From Magnolia sinica (taxonomy: Eukaryota; Streptophyta; Magnoliopsida; Magnoliales; Magnoliaceae): DNA of 64,000 nt. Every line of letters starts with the position of its first letter. Positions within the stretch are counted from its first letter, which is position 1. The stretch is taken from NCBI RefSeq assembly GCF_029962835.1, contig NC_080582.1, positions 21,894,032 through 21,958,031 of the forward strand, in the 5' to 3' direction. The notes beneath the pieces were generated by a model. The model made no database searches, was not told the origin of the DNA, and saw nothing but the letters and a program-made list of their open reading frames with translations. The position numbers and the translations under genes were made by a program. This document shows positions 10,414 to 21,960 of this stretch, one piece after another.

Positions 10414-11220
10414 GTAGGATATCTTTCTTTCCTATAAGTCTGCAATTGTAGCCACATTTCCAAGCTCCCTCATTTAGTTTTCCCAGTTGAATGAAAAGCT
10501 ATTGTCTATGCTCCAAAACTCATGGGAAATGAGAGCTTTGGTGTATGGTAGAAATGAGAAGACAGTGATGCCAACAAAATGTGGGTCCAATGCTGCAAAA
10601 ATGTGGGAAATGCTTTTATCATATTTGTTGTTTGTGTTCATAGATTATGGTTCACCCAGTGAATAACTTCTAACCTGCTAAGTGCATGTGTTATGGTCTA
10701 CATACAATCTGTGAGCTATTTACTACATTTAAAAAAGGTGTTTTGAGCAGAGGTTTGTGGGGTATGTCCTAAATCTGGGTTTCTTAAGGGCTTTTTGGGG
10801 CAGAAATCTGTGGGGCATGTGCTAAACTTTTTTCTTTTGTTTTTTCTTTTGAAGGGTTCTGAGGGTGGTTTGGTGCTGAGATTGGCTGTTTTGTATTTGG
10901 GTTTTTGGGCTGAGAATATTGGGTTGGAAGTGGGTTTGTTCCATTTGGGGTGGTTGGAGTTGCCGAAATTCGCCAGGCAGCTTTTAAATTGAAATTTGTG
11001 GTTTTGGGCAGAAGCATTTGGGGTGGTTATAGAACTGGGTTTTGGAATTTGTAGTGATTTTACAGCTGAAATTTGTAGCTCTTGCTTTGAAATTGTAGGG
11101 AATATTTGAATTTGGAGGTCTCCTCTTGAGGGTGGATTCTTGGAGACTAGGTGTTGTTTTGGCTTCGGATTCTGTTTGAAAGCTTTCAATTTCTATTTTG
11201 GTTGTTGGATTTGTGGAAAA
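10414..11220. other. Intron and 5' UTR-like sequence ahead of the NPH3 fragment
   Basis: 10414-10720 looks intronic. 10720-11220 is rich in TTTGGG/GGGTTT words on the + strand and leads directly to an ATG, so it may be the captured leader of the NPH3-type gene. Long minus-strand frames here are by-products of this base composition. Confidence 0.45.
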
Positions 11221-11279
11221 ATGGCTTGTTTGAAGCTGGGATCGAAATCTGATGCATTCCAACGACAAGGGCAGGCATG
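11221..11279 (+). pseudogene. NPH3/RPT2-family (BTB-NPH3) first-exon fragment
   Basis: The ATG at 11221 opens MACLKLGSKSDAFQRQGQAW, the typical N-terminus of one NPH3/RPT2-like clade, and the exon ends in a split Trp codon at a GTATGG donor, where I expect the first intron in that clade. These proteins are thought to be adaptors for CUL3 ubiquitin ligases, some acting in phototropin signalling. The BTB and NPH3 domains that should follow are absent in the next kilobases, so only the first exon was kept. Confidence 0.7.
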
Positions 11280-12207
11280 GTATGGAGCATTCTCTCTTTT
11301 TTTCTTTTTGAATTAATGTGGAAACCAGTTTTAATTTTGTTGGTTTGCATTCTTCCCTGTTTTGAATTAGTTTCACATGTATTCAATTAGAAAAAGACGG
11401 TTTTAGATGCTTAGACATGGATCTAAGACGAGTGTGTGTACAAGGTAGCTCATGTCGTGCGCATGACCTGCCTTGCATGCAAATGTGTGTACAAGGTAGC
11501 TTATGTTTCTACAATGTAGCTCATGTGCATGCTAAGCCTACATGGATCTGAGATGGTTTTAATTGAGCTTTGCTAAGCCTACGTGTGTGTACAAGTTAGC
11601 TCATGTGCATGCATGCATTTGCCTGTGTGGGATGAGATCCAATCCATTCATTAGAGCACTACCGCTGTAGATGTTCTTGCCTAAGAATCAGGTTGGTCCT
11701 CCTGGTTGAAGCTTTTTTTACTATCCAACTGCTTTGAAAACTGTGGTCCACCTATTGATTGAACCAGCTTTGTTTTCATGCAGAAGCATCTACATGGTCA
11801 AACCCACTTGAGACGGTTTGGATATTGCACCTGTACACTCCTTTTGAGAGTCTTGAGATGTACAATGTCGTGTGCATGAGCTGCCTTGCATGCAAATGTG
11901 GGCTTTGCAAAGCTCCTTTCATTTTGTTAGCCTTTAGCCTGCATTTTGTGCCATGGGGCCTTGTTGATGTACATTATCATTGGAAATGAAAAGCCACAGC
12001 AACAATTTTCATTATTTAGTATCACTAGGATGAACACTGTTGCAGATGTCAGGGATTTATTGCAGGACCCTTTTAGACAAGGCCCTGCTCCTGTTCACAT
12101 TTCAGAATCCTTCTTCTTAGGTGTTCACATTTGCATATGTACTTGAGGATGAATGCTTCTTCTTTTTTTTGTTCATTTATTTTTTATTTTTTTACTTTTC
12201 AATGCAG
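11280..12207. other. Non-coding sequence between NPH3 and CDKG fragments
   Basis: Contains repeated words such as GTGTGTACAAGGTAGCT and CTCATGTGCATGC between 11436 and 11615. An exon-like stretch near 12030-12105 (frame reading NTVADVRDLLQDPF, ending ATTTCAG) is not recognised. The acceptor of the CDKG exon ends at 12207. Confidence 0.4.
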
Positions 12208-12408
12208 CGAATAACAACAAAAGCTGCTCTGAACCATGAGTGGTTTAGTGAGGTCTCTCTGCCCAAATCAAAAGATTTTATGCTGACATTTCGTGCTCAA
12301 CATGCCCAAAACAGGCATTTGGATGTACAACTGGATTTTCAACATAAATTGCTTCAAATGATTGATTTCTTGTGCCTCCTTTCTCAATACAAATATAGAA
12401 AATTATGA
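12208..12408 (+). pseudogene. CDKG-type (PITSLRE) kinase C-terminal exon fragment
   Basis: After an acceptor ending AATGCAG, the frame reads RITTKAALNHEWFSEVSLPK then SKDFMLTF and AQHAQNRHLD. This is the last part of the kinase domain and start of the tail in plant cyclin-dependent kinase G, where RITTEAALNHEWF is characteristic. These kinases act with L-type cyclins in transcription and splicing. After about codon 39 the match ends and the frame runs on to a stop at 12406-12408. No catalytic loop or ATP site is present nearby. Confidence 0.8.
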
Positions 12409-13016
12409 TTTCAATGGGGAATCTGGTGTTATTTTTTAATTAGTGAATTGGATTTTTGTCAGATGCCACTTATTTTCATTTGGGTTTGTTTTATTTGAAT
12501 TTCTATAGAAAATGTTCATTTTTTTAATGATTTTTAATGCAGAATTCCATGTTTTCATTGATGATTTGATTTAATTGAAGTTGGGTTTATTTGGACATTG
12601 GTTTGGGATTTGTTTGATAGTATTTCGATGTTTGTTGAGTTGAATTCTTGATAAAGGATGGAGGTTTTGCGTTGGGCTGATCTATATATTGGTTTTTTTC
12701 TGTATATGATCATCTGTTTTTTTTCTCTCTTGATTTTCCATATGTTATACAGGGTGCCACGTTGGTGTCAATCAAGCCATCGGGACCTGCATGCTTAAAA
12801 TTTGACTGAGGATGCTTCAAGGATCCCCAAGATTGTAAGATCCCATCATCCAAACAATGGTCAATGGGAAGAGGAAAAAAAAACCAAATTATATTTGTTG
12901 TGCATGCAATGGTTTCTTTTATTATTGAATCTGGAATTTTCATATGAATTGATCTATCAGGGCACGTACCAGCAATGGTAAGAGACGCCATTATTACTTA
13001 TTTTTTTTAAAAATAG
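12409..13016. other. Intron-like sequence, no gene recognised
   Basis: AT-rich. A possible exon follows the acceptor at 12748-12752 (GTTATACAG) and ends near a GTAAGA at 12836, but its frame is not recognised. Confidence 0.35.
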
Positions 13017-13226
13017 AATATAGCTACGGATTTTAACCGTAGCTGTTCTGATATAAACTTTGGCCTCTAGCTACAAAGATCATCTGTAGTTTAGTCATTT
13101 CCTACAGAAATTAAAGCTGCAGATTATATGTGTAGCCATTACATCTATGGCGATAGATTTCAGACATATAGCTACGGTCATGCTACAAGGGATAACCGTA
13201 GCCATGACTATTTAGCTATGGCTTTT
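13017..13226. repeat. Subterminal repeats of the outer CACTA element
   Basis: Repeated GCTACGG/CCGTAGC words in both orientations (13022, 13036, 13163, 13186, 13201) recur at 24291-24298, next to a TAGTG end at 24318-24322. Palindromic subterminal repeats of this sort are where CACTA transposases bind. The inner element at 13227-24286 separates this block from the terminus. Confidence 0.6.
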
Positions 13227-14058
13227 CACTACAAAATCCTAATTTAGGAACTGCTCTATCCTTGGTTTAGAAACAGCCTCAGCCATTCCATATTTGGAAT
13301 AGTTTAAAACGATCAGATCTAATAGCTTATTTGTCTCTCTCTCAGCTGCCACTCCTCTCTTTTGTGCTAAGGATGCCTCTAGAGGTCAGGATCTCTTCTC
13401 CATTGTCGTGATTCCAGTACTGGTACTGTAACCCCCTCTCTCTACAAGAAAGATCCAAGAAGGAGCTTCAAGGAGCCAGAAGAACCACCGAGCTCTATCT
13501 CATGTCTACTATCTTCAGATAAAAATCCCTTCTCCTTCAAAGCTCCGTTTCTCCAACGAAGAAAAACGAATCCATCTCTGTAGAAATCCAAAAATTCCAA
13601 TCATGTCCTGTGCCATTGAAGTTGCAAGCTCTCCTGCTTTCTCTCCTTCTAGAATCTCCCTCTTCTGCAATAACGCTTCTTCTCTAGAAACCTTAACCCT
13701 AATTGGATATCCTTCTTCTTCGTCTTCTTCATGTTCCTCTCCTTCATCTTCTTCTTCTTCTTTTCAGCTCCGATGTATTCAGAAACAAGCAAGCGGTTTT
13801 AGGGTTTCCAGGAAAGATGCCGCTACTGTCGTCGAATCCGCTCCTTCTTCGCCGGCTTCGGTTCTGAAGTGAAAGAGGCCTGCGCGGATCGATATCCCTT
13901 CCCTGCCTTCTTTGAGCTTTCTACCACCTTCAGAGGGAGGTTTGAAAGAGATCAAGATGGAGACCGAGCGGTATTCGTTTTTCTATAAGAAAGGGCGGAG
14001 GGAAGTGGTGGAAGATTGCCATGCTGCCATCATCGATCTTGATGGAGATCCCTAACGG

Positions 14059-14859
14059 GTATTTGTGATTTTGATTCTTCTTCTTTCTTTCTTTTTTTTC
14101 TTTTCGATTTTTTATTAGAAGTTTTGTTATCTGATTTTGTGGTGGCGATCTGTCACTTGGAAGGTAAATTGTCCAGAAATTAAGGTGATTTGGTGGATCG
14201 TCACCTGAGGATCGACGAATCCATGTGTCTGAGGTTTTTAGGTGTGGTAGAATTGTTAGATAGTCCTAGTAACTTTGATTGTTAGATTTGGTGGGCCATC
14301 ACACAGATCTGTGGTATGTAGTCTGGCCATCCTATTACCTCTGACTGTTGGATTATCCAACCAAATCCACAGATTTGGTGGGCCATCACATGGACAGGTG
14401 ATATTTAGTCCGATTATTTTTGGGGTTTGATTATCTGAAAATATCCACAGATTTGGTTGTCCATCACATGGATGGGCAATAGGTGGTCTAGAGATTTAAG
14501 GCAATAGGAGCCACACATTTGAATGGTTAGGATTTTGCATAATCAAAGGGCCTGAGTAATTGTTGGCAGATGACCAATTCAATGGGCAGAATTGCAGTGG
14601 TTGAACAGCTAGAATTGTCCAGTCATGCAAGTTTTGGGCTATGGCCCACCCGATCAATGATCCACATCGCATACTTGTCGGGGAGTGCAGTTTATGGAAT
14701 TCCATGAAGCTCACATCATGGTGGAATTTCTCATAGTAGAACAGGAAAATTATGGGATTGAAGAAATGACGAGCAAATAATGTTAAAAAAAGGGTATAGA
14801 TATGATAGGAATTTAAGAGAATTTTTAATCCTTTATTTGACCTTCTATTTTTTTGGCAG
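14059..14859 (+). other. Intron 1 of the PP2C pseudogene
   Basis: Starts GTATTT and ends TTGGCAG. It holds several GGTGGGCCATCACA words at 14288, 14371 and 14455 that look like an embedded short repeat. Confidence 0.7.
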
Positions 14860-15198
14860 GCCTTTTTCGGTGTTTTTGATGGGCATGGAGGCACAAGAGC
14901 TGCTGAGTTTGCAGCGGTGAATTTGGATAAGAATATTATGGATGAAGTGATGAAAAGAGGAAGTGATGGGATGGAGGATTCTGTTAAAAGTGGTTATGTG
15001 ACAACGGATGCGGAGTTTCTGAAGGAGGATGTTCGAGGTGGGACTTGCTGCGCGACTGCACTGATTGGGAACTCTGATCTTGTTGTATCCAATGCTGGGG
15101 ACTGTCGTGTTGTTATGAGTCAAGGAGGGGTGGCTGAGGCCCTCACGGTTGATCACCGGCCTTCAAGGGAAGATGAGAGAGACAGAATTGAGGCCCTG

Positions 15199-16345
15199 GT
15201 AAGTTCTTTTTTACTTTTCTTCTTCTTTCAGTCTGTAGTATATGGACTTCATTGATTGCCATGTTTTGCTTTGATACGGTAGAAGCTGATGATAAATAGA
15301 TACCCGAGTTGATCTCTGATCATGCCTCTTCTAGGTTGGGTTGTGGCACAAAAATACTCCAATTGGATGATTCTAACAGTATAATGGCTTGATGGATTGT
15401 TCAAAAAGGAGCAGTAGTCCACATCCAACTGGCCAGAATCCATTGATTGGACTGCTATTATCATCTTCTTGGTGTTGTTGGGTATGACCCATCTAATTTA
15501 AACCCACATTCAGGCTTGGATTTTATGGACTTTGGAGATTGCCTGAGTATTAACTGTCATAGTTGGAGTGGAGATGATATTTCTTCATTTCTGCCTTCTA
15601 AATTGGAAGTGTTCTCGAGAAATACCATGTATACTCTCTTATGTTAGGAGCCCTGTTCTACGTGCTTGTTCATTCTCTGGCATGGCAGAGTTTAATTTCT
15701 ATGATTCATTATGGCCTAGTATATGCACTTTCTTGTATGTTCCAACTTCTACCATTGTTTGGATGAGTTTATTTAGAGCAGGATGAAATCCTTCTGTTGG
15801 TCACATACCCATCTGTACATGTTACAAGCTGGGTCAATGGTATTTCTCCCAGATTATGGAGATGGGGATGTTGAAGTAGAGGTATTAAAGTTTTGCAAAT
15901 ACCATTTGGGTGTTCATTTCGCACAAGTGGTGCAAGTGGAACACCCAATGTCCAAAGATTCTAACAGTTGACATCATAGGCACCTCTGTGGGCCGGCCAC
16001 AAACCAAATATTTTCCAATAGGCTATCAAGAAACAGACGGTTAAGAGAGAAAGTACAACACTTGTTCACATTCTATCAAGAAAAAGTCAGAATATTTTAC
16101 AAAAAGGATCTTCCAATCTGAGTGATTTTTGGTCCATAAACCATCCAAGATGAGGTCCATAATATTGATGGGCCCATTTGTGCAAAATGAACAGTCTTTT
16201 CCTTATTTTTCTTGGACAAGTTGTTTCCATATTTCTACCTTTTGTACTATTAGCATTTTGGGATTGGAACTAATGGATTTCTATTGTCAGCATTGCAATT
16301 TTTTTGGGATTGAAACTAATGGATCTGAGAAACATTTTCTTTCAG
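15199..16345 (+). other. Intron 2 of the PP2C pseudogene
   Basis: Starts GTAAGT and ends TTTCAG. Nothing coding is recognised inside. Confidence 0.7.
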
Positions 16346-16502
16346 GGGGGCTATGTCGATTGCAGCCATGGTGTTTGGAGATTACAAGGGTCGTTAGCTG
16401 TATCTAGAGGGATTGGTGATTCACATCTTAAGAAATGGGTAATTGCAGAGCCCGAAACAAAGATTCTTAGAATCAAGCATGACTGTGAATTCCTAATTGC
16501 AG

Positions 16503-17286
16503 AAAACTTTCAGGGAAAAAACACTTACTGTTGTATTCTGCTCTTTGGAATTGTATGCCTCCAATCCCTATCTCAAATGGTACAGCATTTGGCTGCAGTT
16601 TTGAGAGAAAAAAATTCAAGCCTTGTGTCAAAGGCTCAAACCTTTTTCCCTTGCAACACAATATTAGCAACTTTGTCATAGCACTTGGAAAATACCAATT
16701 CAGATCAAACTCTAAGGACCTGTTTGGGTTTCTTGAAATATAAATTGATGAAATGTCATATCCATGAAAATGGCATTTTTTTTTTTTTTGTTTGTTTTTG
16801 TAAATTTCTTGAAAATGTCATTTCCACTTTTAGCAGTGGGCACAAAGCACCTTGCTCCCATCTTAATTGAGATAAGAACTAGTAAGAGGTTTTTTTTTTA
16901 TCCCAATTGCAATTTGGAGCAGGGAAATGGAGTCTCACTTAAATGACGTTCCCATTTTCTATACTGCAAACACAAAGTTTGTGTTCAGTTGAAATTGCAG
17001 AACTGATCCCAAATTCATGGTGCTTCCAAACTGGCTCTAGCCTGATCTTTTGGTTTTTAAGGAACCTTGAATTCTGTTTGCCACAGTCCATAATTTGTTT
17101 GCCATATGCGTGTGCCGTAGTAGAAACTTGGTAGCCTCATTCTTGTGACAATCAATAGTAATTGTTTCCTTTCATCGCTATAATTGGGTTCAGGCAGAAC
17201 ATCAAGGATCAATTAGAAAGAGCTGGCCTGCTTTTTTTCAATTTGTGATGCCATCTCACGTCCCTTGTACATTGTTTCATAATTAC
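16503..17286. other. Sequence after the PP2C break
   Basis: Non-coding by appearance. Short open frames here show no family motif. Confidence 0.4.
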
Positions 17287-17338
17287 AGACATATGAAGAA
17301 TACCTCCGGGCCCATGGCAAAAGCAATGCGGCATCTAC
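17287..17338 (+). pseudogene. Unassigned exon-like fragment
   Basis: Between an ACAG acceptor and a GTTAGC donor the frame reads TYEEYLRAHGKSNAASTHP. It looks like a genuine exon by border sequence and composition, but I do not recognise the gene. It may belong with the exon-like piece at 17813-17875. Confidence 0.35.
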
Positions 17339-17812
17339 CCATCCGGTTAGCTTCTTAAATGATTTCCACATGACCTGGATTGGATAAATTCAGAAGCATA
17401 CATTCCATAGGATTTCTAATCCTACTCTCCACACGTGTCCATGTTTTATGTTGGGCAATTCAGGGTCGTTCATAGTTGGGCCCAATTGTGCATACCATGT
17501 GCCCCTCGATCAGGCGAGTTATGTAACCAGGTGGGCCACCCATGTATAAAACAAGTGGATGGTTAAGAGGAATTGACCAATCTTCCACATTTGACCTGTG
17601 GCTCACAAGGTGATGGCACCAGACTGATTATCAGGCCGTGGCACATACACAGGGAGCCTACCTGATGAACGGTCAGATAATACATGCACATACCAATATT
17701 GCAATTGGGGGGAGTGTGGGATTCGAGATCCTACTAGTAGGCCTTAGCAGGTTCAATGGGTCGTTTCTGTTTCGCTTACATTTCGATGATGGCAATTGAA
17801 CCTCTTACAGGC

Positions 17813-17875
17813 AACAACCGGACCATCATGTTCAATGCAGAGACCATCAATGGCTACAGAGAATGATGACGATGG
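17813..17875 (+). pseudogene. Unassigned exon-like fragment
   Basis: Starts after a TTACAG acceptor and ends at a GGTAAG donor, with an acidic end (ENDDDG). Not recognised. Possibly the next exon of the gene that gave 17287-17338. Confidence 0.3.
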
Positions 17876-18177
17876 GTAAGTCTTGAATGATCTTAGCTTA
17901 AAAGGAACTATGCTAACATATAGAACCCATGTTTTGGTGGTCCAATCCATCAACCTGATGGGCCTCACTGGGGATGGGGATGTTATGGAAACCTTGCAGA
18001 TTGACATATCCAAAGCTTATGAGACAGTAATCCACATGTAGATGGCTAAGAAAGGAAAGTTTGGCAACAGTCCAAATTCAAGGGAAATTGCCAAAATTCT
18101 GAATGGTTGGTTTCTCAGATTCTAGATGTTTCCTGGGCATATGCAAGAATCTGCAGGTTTAGCATACAAAAAAGTTA

Positions 18178-18423
18178 ATGTTGAAAGTCTCAAAAACTGG
18201 TGAACTGCTAATGAGGATTTTGAGATGTTCAAAAGAAGGGATACGTTGTAAGTGCAATTTGGAAAGAACAGATATGAGGAAGAGACCAGGAATGATAACA
18301 AGATGTGAATGCCTGAAAAAGATTGTGATCAATAAAAAGAAGAGTGTAGATACATGGGCTCTAATCAAGTTTGTAGAAAAACATAGTCACAAGTTACTAA
18401 CTCCAACAAATCTCATTGTCTAA
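18178..18423 (+). pseudogene. FAR1-type DNA-binding domain fragment
   Basis: The frame reads LRCSKEGIRCKCNLERTDMR, then TRCECLKKIVI, then WALIKFVEKHSHKLLTP. Spacing and residues follow the FAR1/FRS DNA-binding domain (F.CSREG...R....TRC.C.A.......W.V.KF...HNHEL..P), a WRKY-GCM1 type zinc finger in which the second Cys and the HxH pair bind zinc. Here the first of the HNH pair is kept as HSH. The domain is shared by FHY3/FAR1 transcription regulators and by MULE transposases, and either could be the source. Upstream and downstream parts of such proteins are missing. Confidence 0.7.
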
Positions 18424-19260
18424 GATTTCTTTATTTGGCTGTTTCCATTTATTTATTTTTTTATTTTAAATTGTCTTCCAGTTTCTCATGTTGGACTTGA
18501 AGCTTCCTTTTCTTTTCCCATTCCAAGGCCCTTTTTGGGATTAGGTAAGTGAACCGCAAATTCGGTAAACCTATGAGCTAGGCAGATTCATGGATTTGCA
18601 TTGGATTTCTTTGTTCGGCAAATCCCAAAGCCCACTGTTTGGGAATCAAGATATACACATCTTTCGATTTGATAACATCTATGGAGATCTCTGGCCATTA
18701 TTGCAAAGAAATAACTTTTATTGCAGCAAGTCTTTCATCTATGGAGATCGCCGCTTCACAGATGCAAATGGCACAATCTCACCAGCTACAACAGAAACAA
18801 TCCTACTATCTTAACTTATCACCTTGTTTGGATTTTAGTTCAATTTCTTCTTCTTTGCCTTCACCATCTCTTCTTCAAGACCGGCAATTTTGCGCTTCGA
18901 CAGCTTCTTTACTCAGGGATCATGGACTACTTCAGGACATCGTCCCGTCTGATATGAGGAAAGAGGATTAGAAGGTGATTAGGTATGTGTTCCTTCTCTT
19001 TTTACTGACCTGTGGATAGTCTCATTAGTGAAGAACCCACGTCATATATATATGGGAATTTGGAGGTCTTAGGCTTAGCTAAAGTTCATAGCACATCAAT
19101 TGAGGTTAGAAATTCCAAACTTCTGGAAAAACAGAAATGCTAATTACTTGTTTGAATGGAATATTTTCTCTATCCTTTCTTTCTCTCAAAATTCAGCCTC
19201 TAATTTATTTGTATCTAAGTGGTTGCTTACATTGAAATATGAGACATATAAATTACAGAA
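18424..19260. other. Unassigned sequence
   Basis: A frame open from 18639 to 18971 is Ser- and Gln-rich and has no recognised motif. The rest is AT-rich and probably non-coding. Confidence 0.35.
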
Positions 19261-19368
19261 TATGCGATGGGTGGTAAAGCATCTACACAAGGAGATGTTT
19301 ACAGCTATGGAATCCTTCTATTGGAAACGATAACCGGAAAGAGGCCAACCGATGACATGTTTAAAGAC
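19261..19368 (+). pseudogene. LRR receptor kinase (subfamily XII-like) kinase-domain fragment
   Basis: The frame [20 protein letters not shown] followed by [14 protein letters not shown] is the activation-segment end and subdomain IX of plant LRR-XII receptor kinases (the EFR/Xa21 group), where [20 protein letters not shown] is almost invariant. The invariant Asp of subdomain IX is kept. No N-lobe, catalytic loop or LRRs are nearby. The piece sits in the CACTA-type element, on the same strand as the other fragments. Confidence 0.82.
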
Positions 19369-21192
19369 GATCATTGGCAAAATGAAGGTGGGAAATCTAA
19401 AAATCTGCATGCTCCACCTGAAAAGTATTCTTGATGGGACAATCCTATCTGACCAATCTGTCTTTTTTCCATCAAACTTCGATTGTTGTTTCAGCTTTTT
19501 CTTAACCGTCTGTTTGCAAACCATCAGTTAAGAAAACAGTTGGTTAAGAAAAAGATGCAAGAACAGTCAATGATTTGGTGAGCTAGGCTATTGATCCGAG
19601 CCAGCTACAGATGTGCAGCTGCAAACAGATCATTAAGAAAATGCTGCAACAATATTAAATCTCCCATTTATTAAAGAAAGATCGAGTAATCTATTTTTTT
19701 CTGTTAGTTTTGTCTAGAAATTGATCGATTTCACTTTTAGCACAATATTGAACTTGATATGTAATTATGAATCCTGATGTATGTCAAAGCAACATGACTT
19801 GTCGGCCTTGGTTCTTGGATGTTCTCTAGGTTAAATGAGTTCAAGTCATGAGACAAATTCATTCATGTGCAACACTTGTTTTCTTTGTTCGGGCTAGTAT
19901 ATATCGGGAGGAGAAGAATCTCATAGACTTGTATATTATCCTTCTCAGATTTTCAATGTAAAGAAAGTATCATTATGGGAGTTCTGCTTGCCTTTTCCTT
20001 GTTTTTATTGTCACTTTCTCATTGTTATGGAGTATTGCTTTTTGAATATTCTTCTTTTTGTAAATTTTGTAAGAATCATATATTTTACAGCTCAATTGAA
20101 TGGAGCCTTGCTGCTACCTTGAGGTTGTGGGTTCAATTTGAGAATCTTCCCAATTTACTACCCACAATCCCATTCATTCAATTGCTCTCTAAATGTCAGT
20201 GATTTCCTTCGTCTAATTGTTGACCAATCAGTGATTATGCTGTCTGAATCCGATTGCTGAGCTTTGTAATATATTCATTCCTCTACAGTTCATCTCTAAC
20301 TTATTATTTCACTGAAATCATTGTTCTCCAGAGGACATCAATTCTGTGATTTCATCCTTTAAAATTGCTGCCTACAGCTGTTCATGTTTTTTTGCTCATT
20401 CTTCAGGATCATTGCTACCAGATCAAACATGAGACCAGTGTCTTTCCAAGAATGTGAGATGCAACAGATGGTGTTGTAGCCAAGAGAGTAGATTTGTCCT
20501 TATTCCAGATGCAGAAGTCCCCTTGTTCCTTGAGCTAGCAGCTGCCCTGTCTAGAAGTCACTTAGAATTGTCATGCTATGAATTTAAAGGAATGGTTCTT
20601 TAATGTAAACTTTCCAACCCACAAATAGTTATTTTGAATAGAAGGAACATGCAGAAAATGTCTTAAAGCTAAGGCACCAGATGTCACTGGGTGAGTAGCA
20701 TCACAAACATTGGTAATCAAAGGCCGAGTGCAATTAACAGCCATAGTACAATTAAATCCATGTTAGGGAATGGGGTGAGACAAAATACCTACATCTCCAG
20801 TCAATGCGATGTGTGGCTTGTGTTTGGCTACCAATTTGGATCAGCTAGGGAATCAAGGGTCATGGTCTTGTGGAACGCACTCAACCAGAGAATTGAAGGG
20901 TCATGGTTGTAATGCTTTCTGTTTTGAAACACAAACCTGAGGTAGGAAACCATATGCTTTTTTTCCCTTTTATGTTACACAAATGAGAAATTATACAAAT
21001 TCTATTAAGTTAACCCATGAATAGTGTCCCAACGAGTAATTGAATTCCTGAGTAGTACTCTTGATATGAATACTAAGATAATTGCAATTGGGCCATGTAA
21101 ACTAATTGTTTCAGTTCAATGTAATAGGCATTGAATCATAGCCTTTGATGGGTTTCTAGAGCACACAACTAACCACAAAGTATTTTTCACAG
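19369..21192. other. Unassigned sequence between LRR-RLK and CUL1 fragments
   Basis: AT-rich and non-coding by appearance. No motif recognised in its short open frames. Confidence 0.4.
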
Positions 21193-21333
21193 GCGGAGAA
21201 TAAAGACACCATCGAATCACAAGATCAGGTTTTCATAAGAGACCTTATTGCACTTCACAACAGGTACATGGGCTACATGAAAAACAATTTTATGAACCAT
21301 GCTCTCTTCCACAGTCAATTTTTGGGCTTTCAG

Positions 21334-21380
<47 letters not shown>

Positions 21381-21960
21381 CTTTTTCTGTTTACTTAAAT
21401 ATTGGGTCATTTTGAAGGCACCCAAAGAATCTTTTGAAGTCTTCTCCAATAAGGATGTTGCAGGCAACCCAGCTCCGAAGGCAATTTGGGGGCTAATCTC
21501 TTGTTTTGAGTGGATTGGGGCTCATTCCATGTAGTTCATTTCACTGAAAATGATTTGAGATATTTCAATTCATTTTATTTAAGCAACCAAACAAACCATA
21601 ACGATGGGGTTGTCACTTATCAAATTTGCTTGTCTATAAATAATTCCTATCAAACTAGATGATCATGATGGTTTCATTGCAGGAAAAAGCTTGCTTGTAA
21701 GCTGTTGTTTGACAAGAGCACGAATGTTGACCATGAACGAAGCCTTTTAAATAAGCTCAAGCAACAATGGGGTGGCCAACCTACTTTGTAGATGGAAGGA
21801 ATGGTCTGTCATATACTTGCCCGAGCTAGTTGCATGCATGCATGTGTTTTCTTCTTCTTTCTCAAAGGGATTTCTTGGTGTTGTTCTTTGATGTTTTTCT
21901 GGCAATGCAGGTTACTGATTTTCCATTAGCAAGGGAGAATCAACAGAATGTTTTGAAGCT
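21193..21960 (+). pseudogene. CUL1 (cullin-1) pseudogene fragment, three exons
   Basis: Exon at 21193-about 21520 reads SQDQVFIRDLIALHNRYMGY, NHALFH and ESFEVFSNKDVAG, matching the central CUL1 helical repeat region, but is interrupted by a TC microsatellite (21336-21373). Exon at 21683-about 21803 reads [20 protein letters not shown] then [11 protein letters not shown], with a TAG at 21789-21791 just before MEGM. Exon at 21911-about 21960 reads VTDFPLARENQ. Cullin-1 is the scaffold of SCF ubiquitin ligases. The N-terminal SKP1-binding part and the C-terminal neddylation domain are missing. The stop and the inserted repeat make it non-functional. Confidence 0.85.
21336..21373. repeat. (TC)n microsatellite inside the CUL1 exon
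   Basis: About 19 CT units plus a T-rich tail replace part of the exon. Confidence 0.95.

Larger units (their letters stand above)
13603..16502 (+). pseudogene. PP2C protein phosphatase pseudogene (AP2C-like)
   Basis: Three exons are readable: 13603-14058 (Ser-rich N-terminus, then RPARIDIP and the VVEDCHAAI block), 14860-15198 (FFGVFDGHGG with the metal-binding Asp, RGGTCCATALI, SNAGDCRVVMSQGG, LTVDHRPSREDERDRIE) and 16346-about 16502 (GGYVDCSHGVWRLQGSLAVS, then RGIGDSHLKKWVIAEPET). Splice sites are canonical and phases agree. Two in-frame stops lie in exon 1 (13870-13872, codon 90; 14053-14055, codon 151). After EFLIA the conserved SDGLWD block and the final exon are gone. The organisation resembles plant clade B PP2Cs that dephosphorylate MAP kinases. 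It is a non-functional copy inside a CACTA-type element. Confidence 0.88.

Noticed and set aside
10716-11376. Long minus-strand open frames rich in Pro, Lys and Thr
   Set aside because: They mirror a G- and T-rich non-coding leader on the + strand and show no family motif.
13603-16502. A functional PP2C gene
   Set aside because: Two in-frame stops in the first exon and loss of the SDGLWD block and everything after it. It also lies inside a CACTA-type element.
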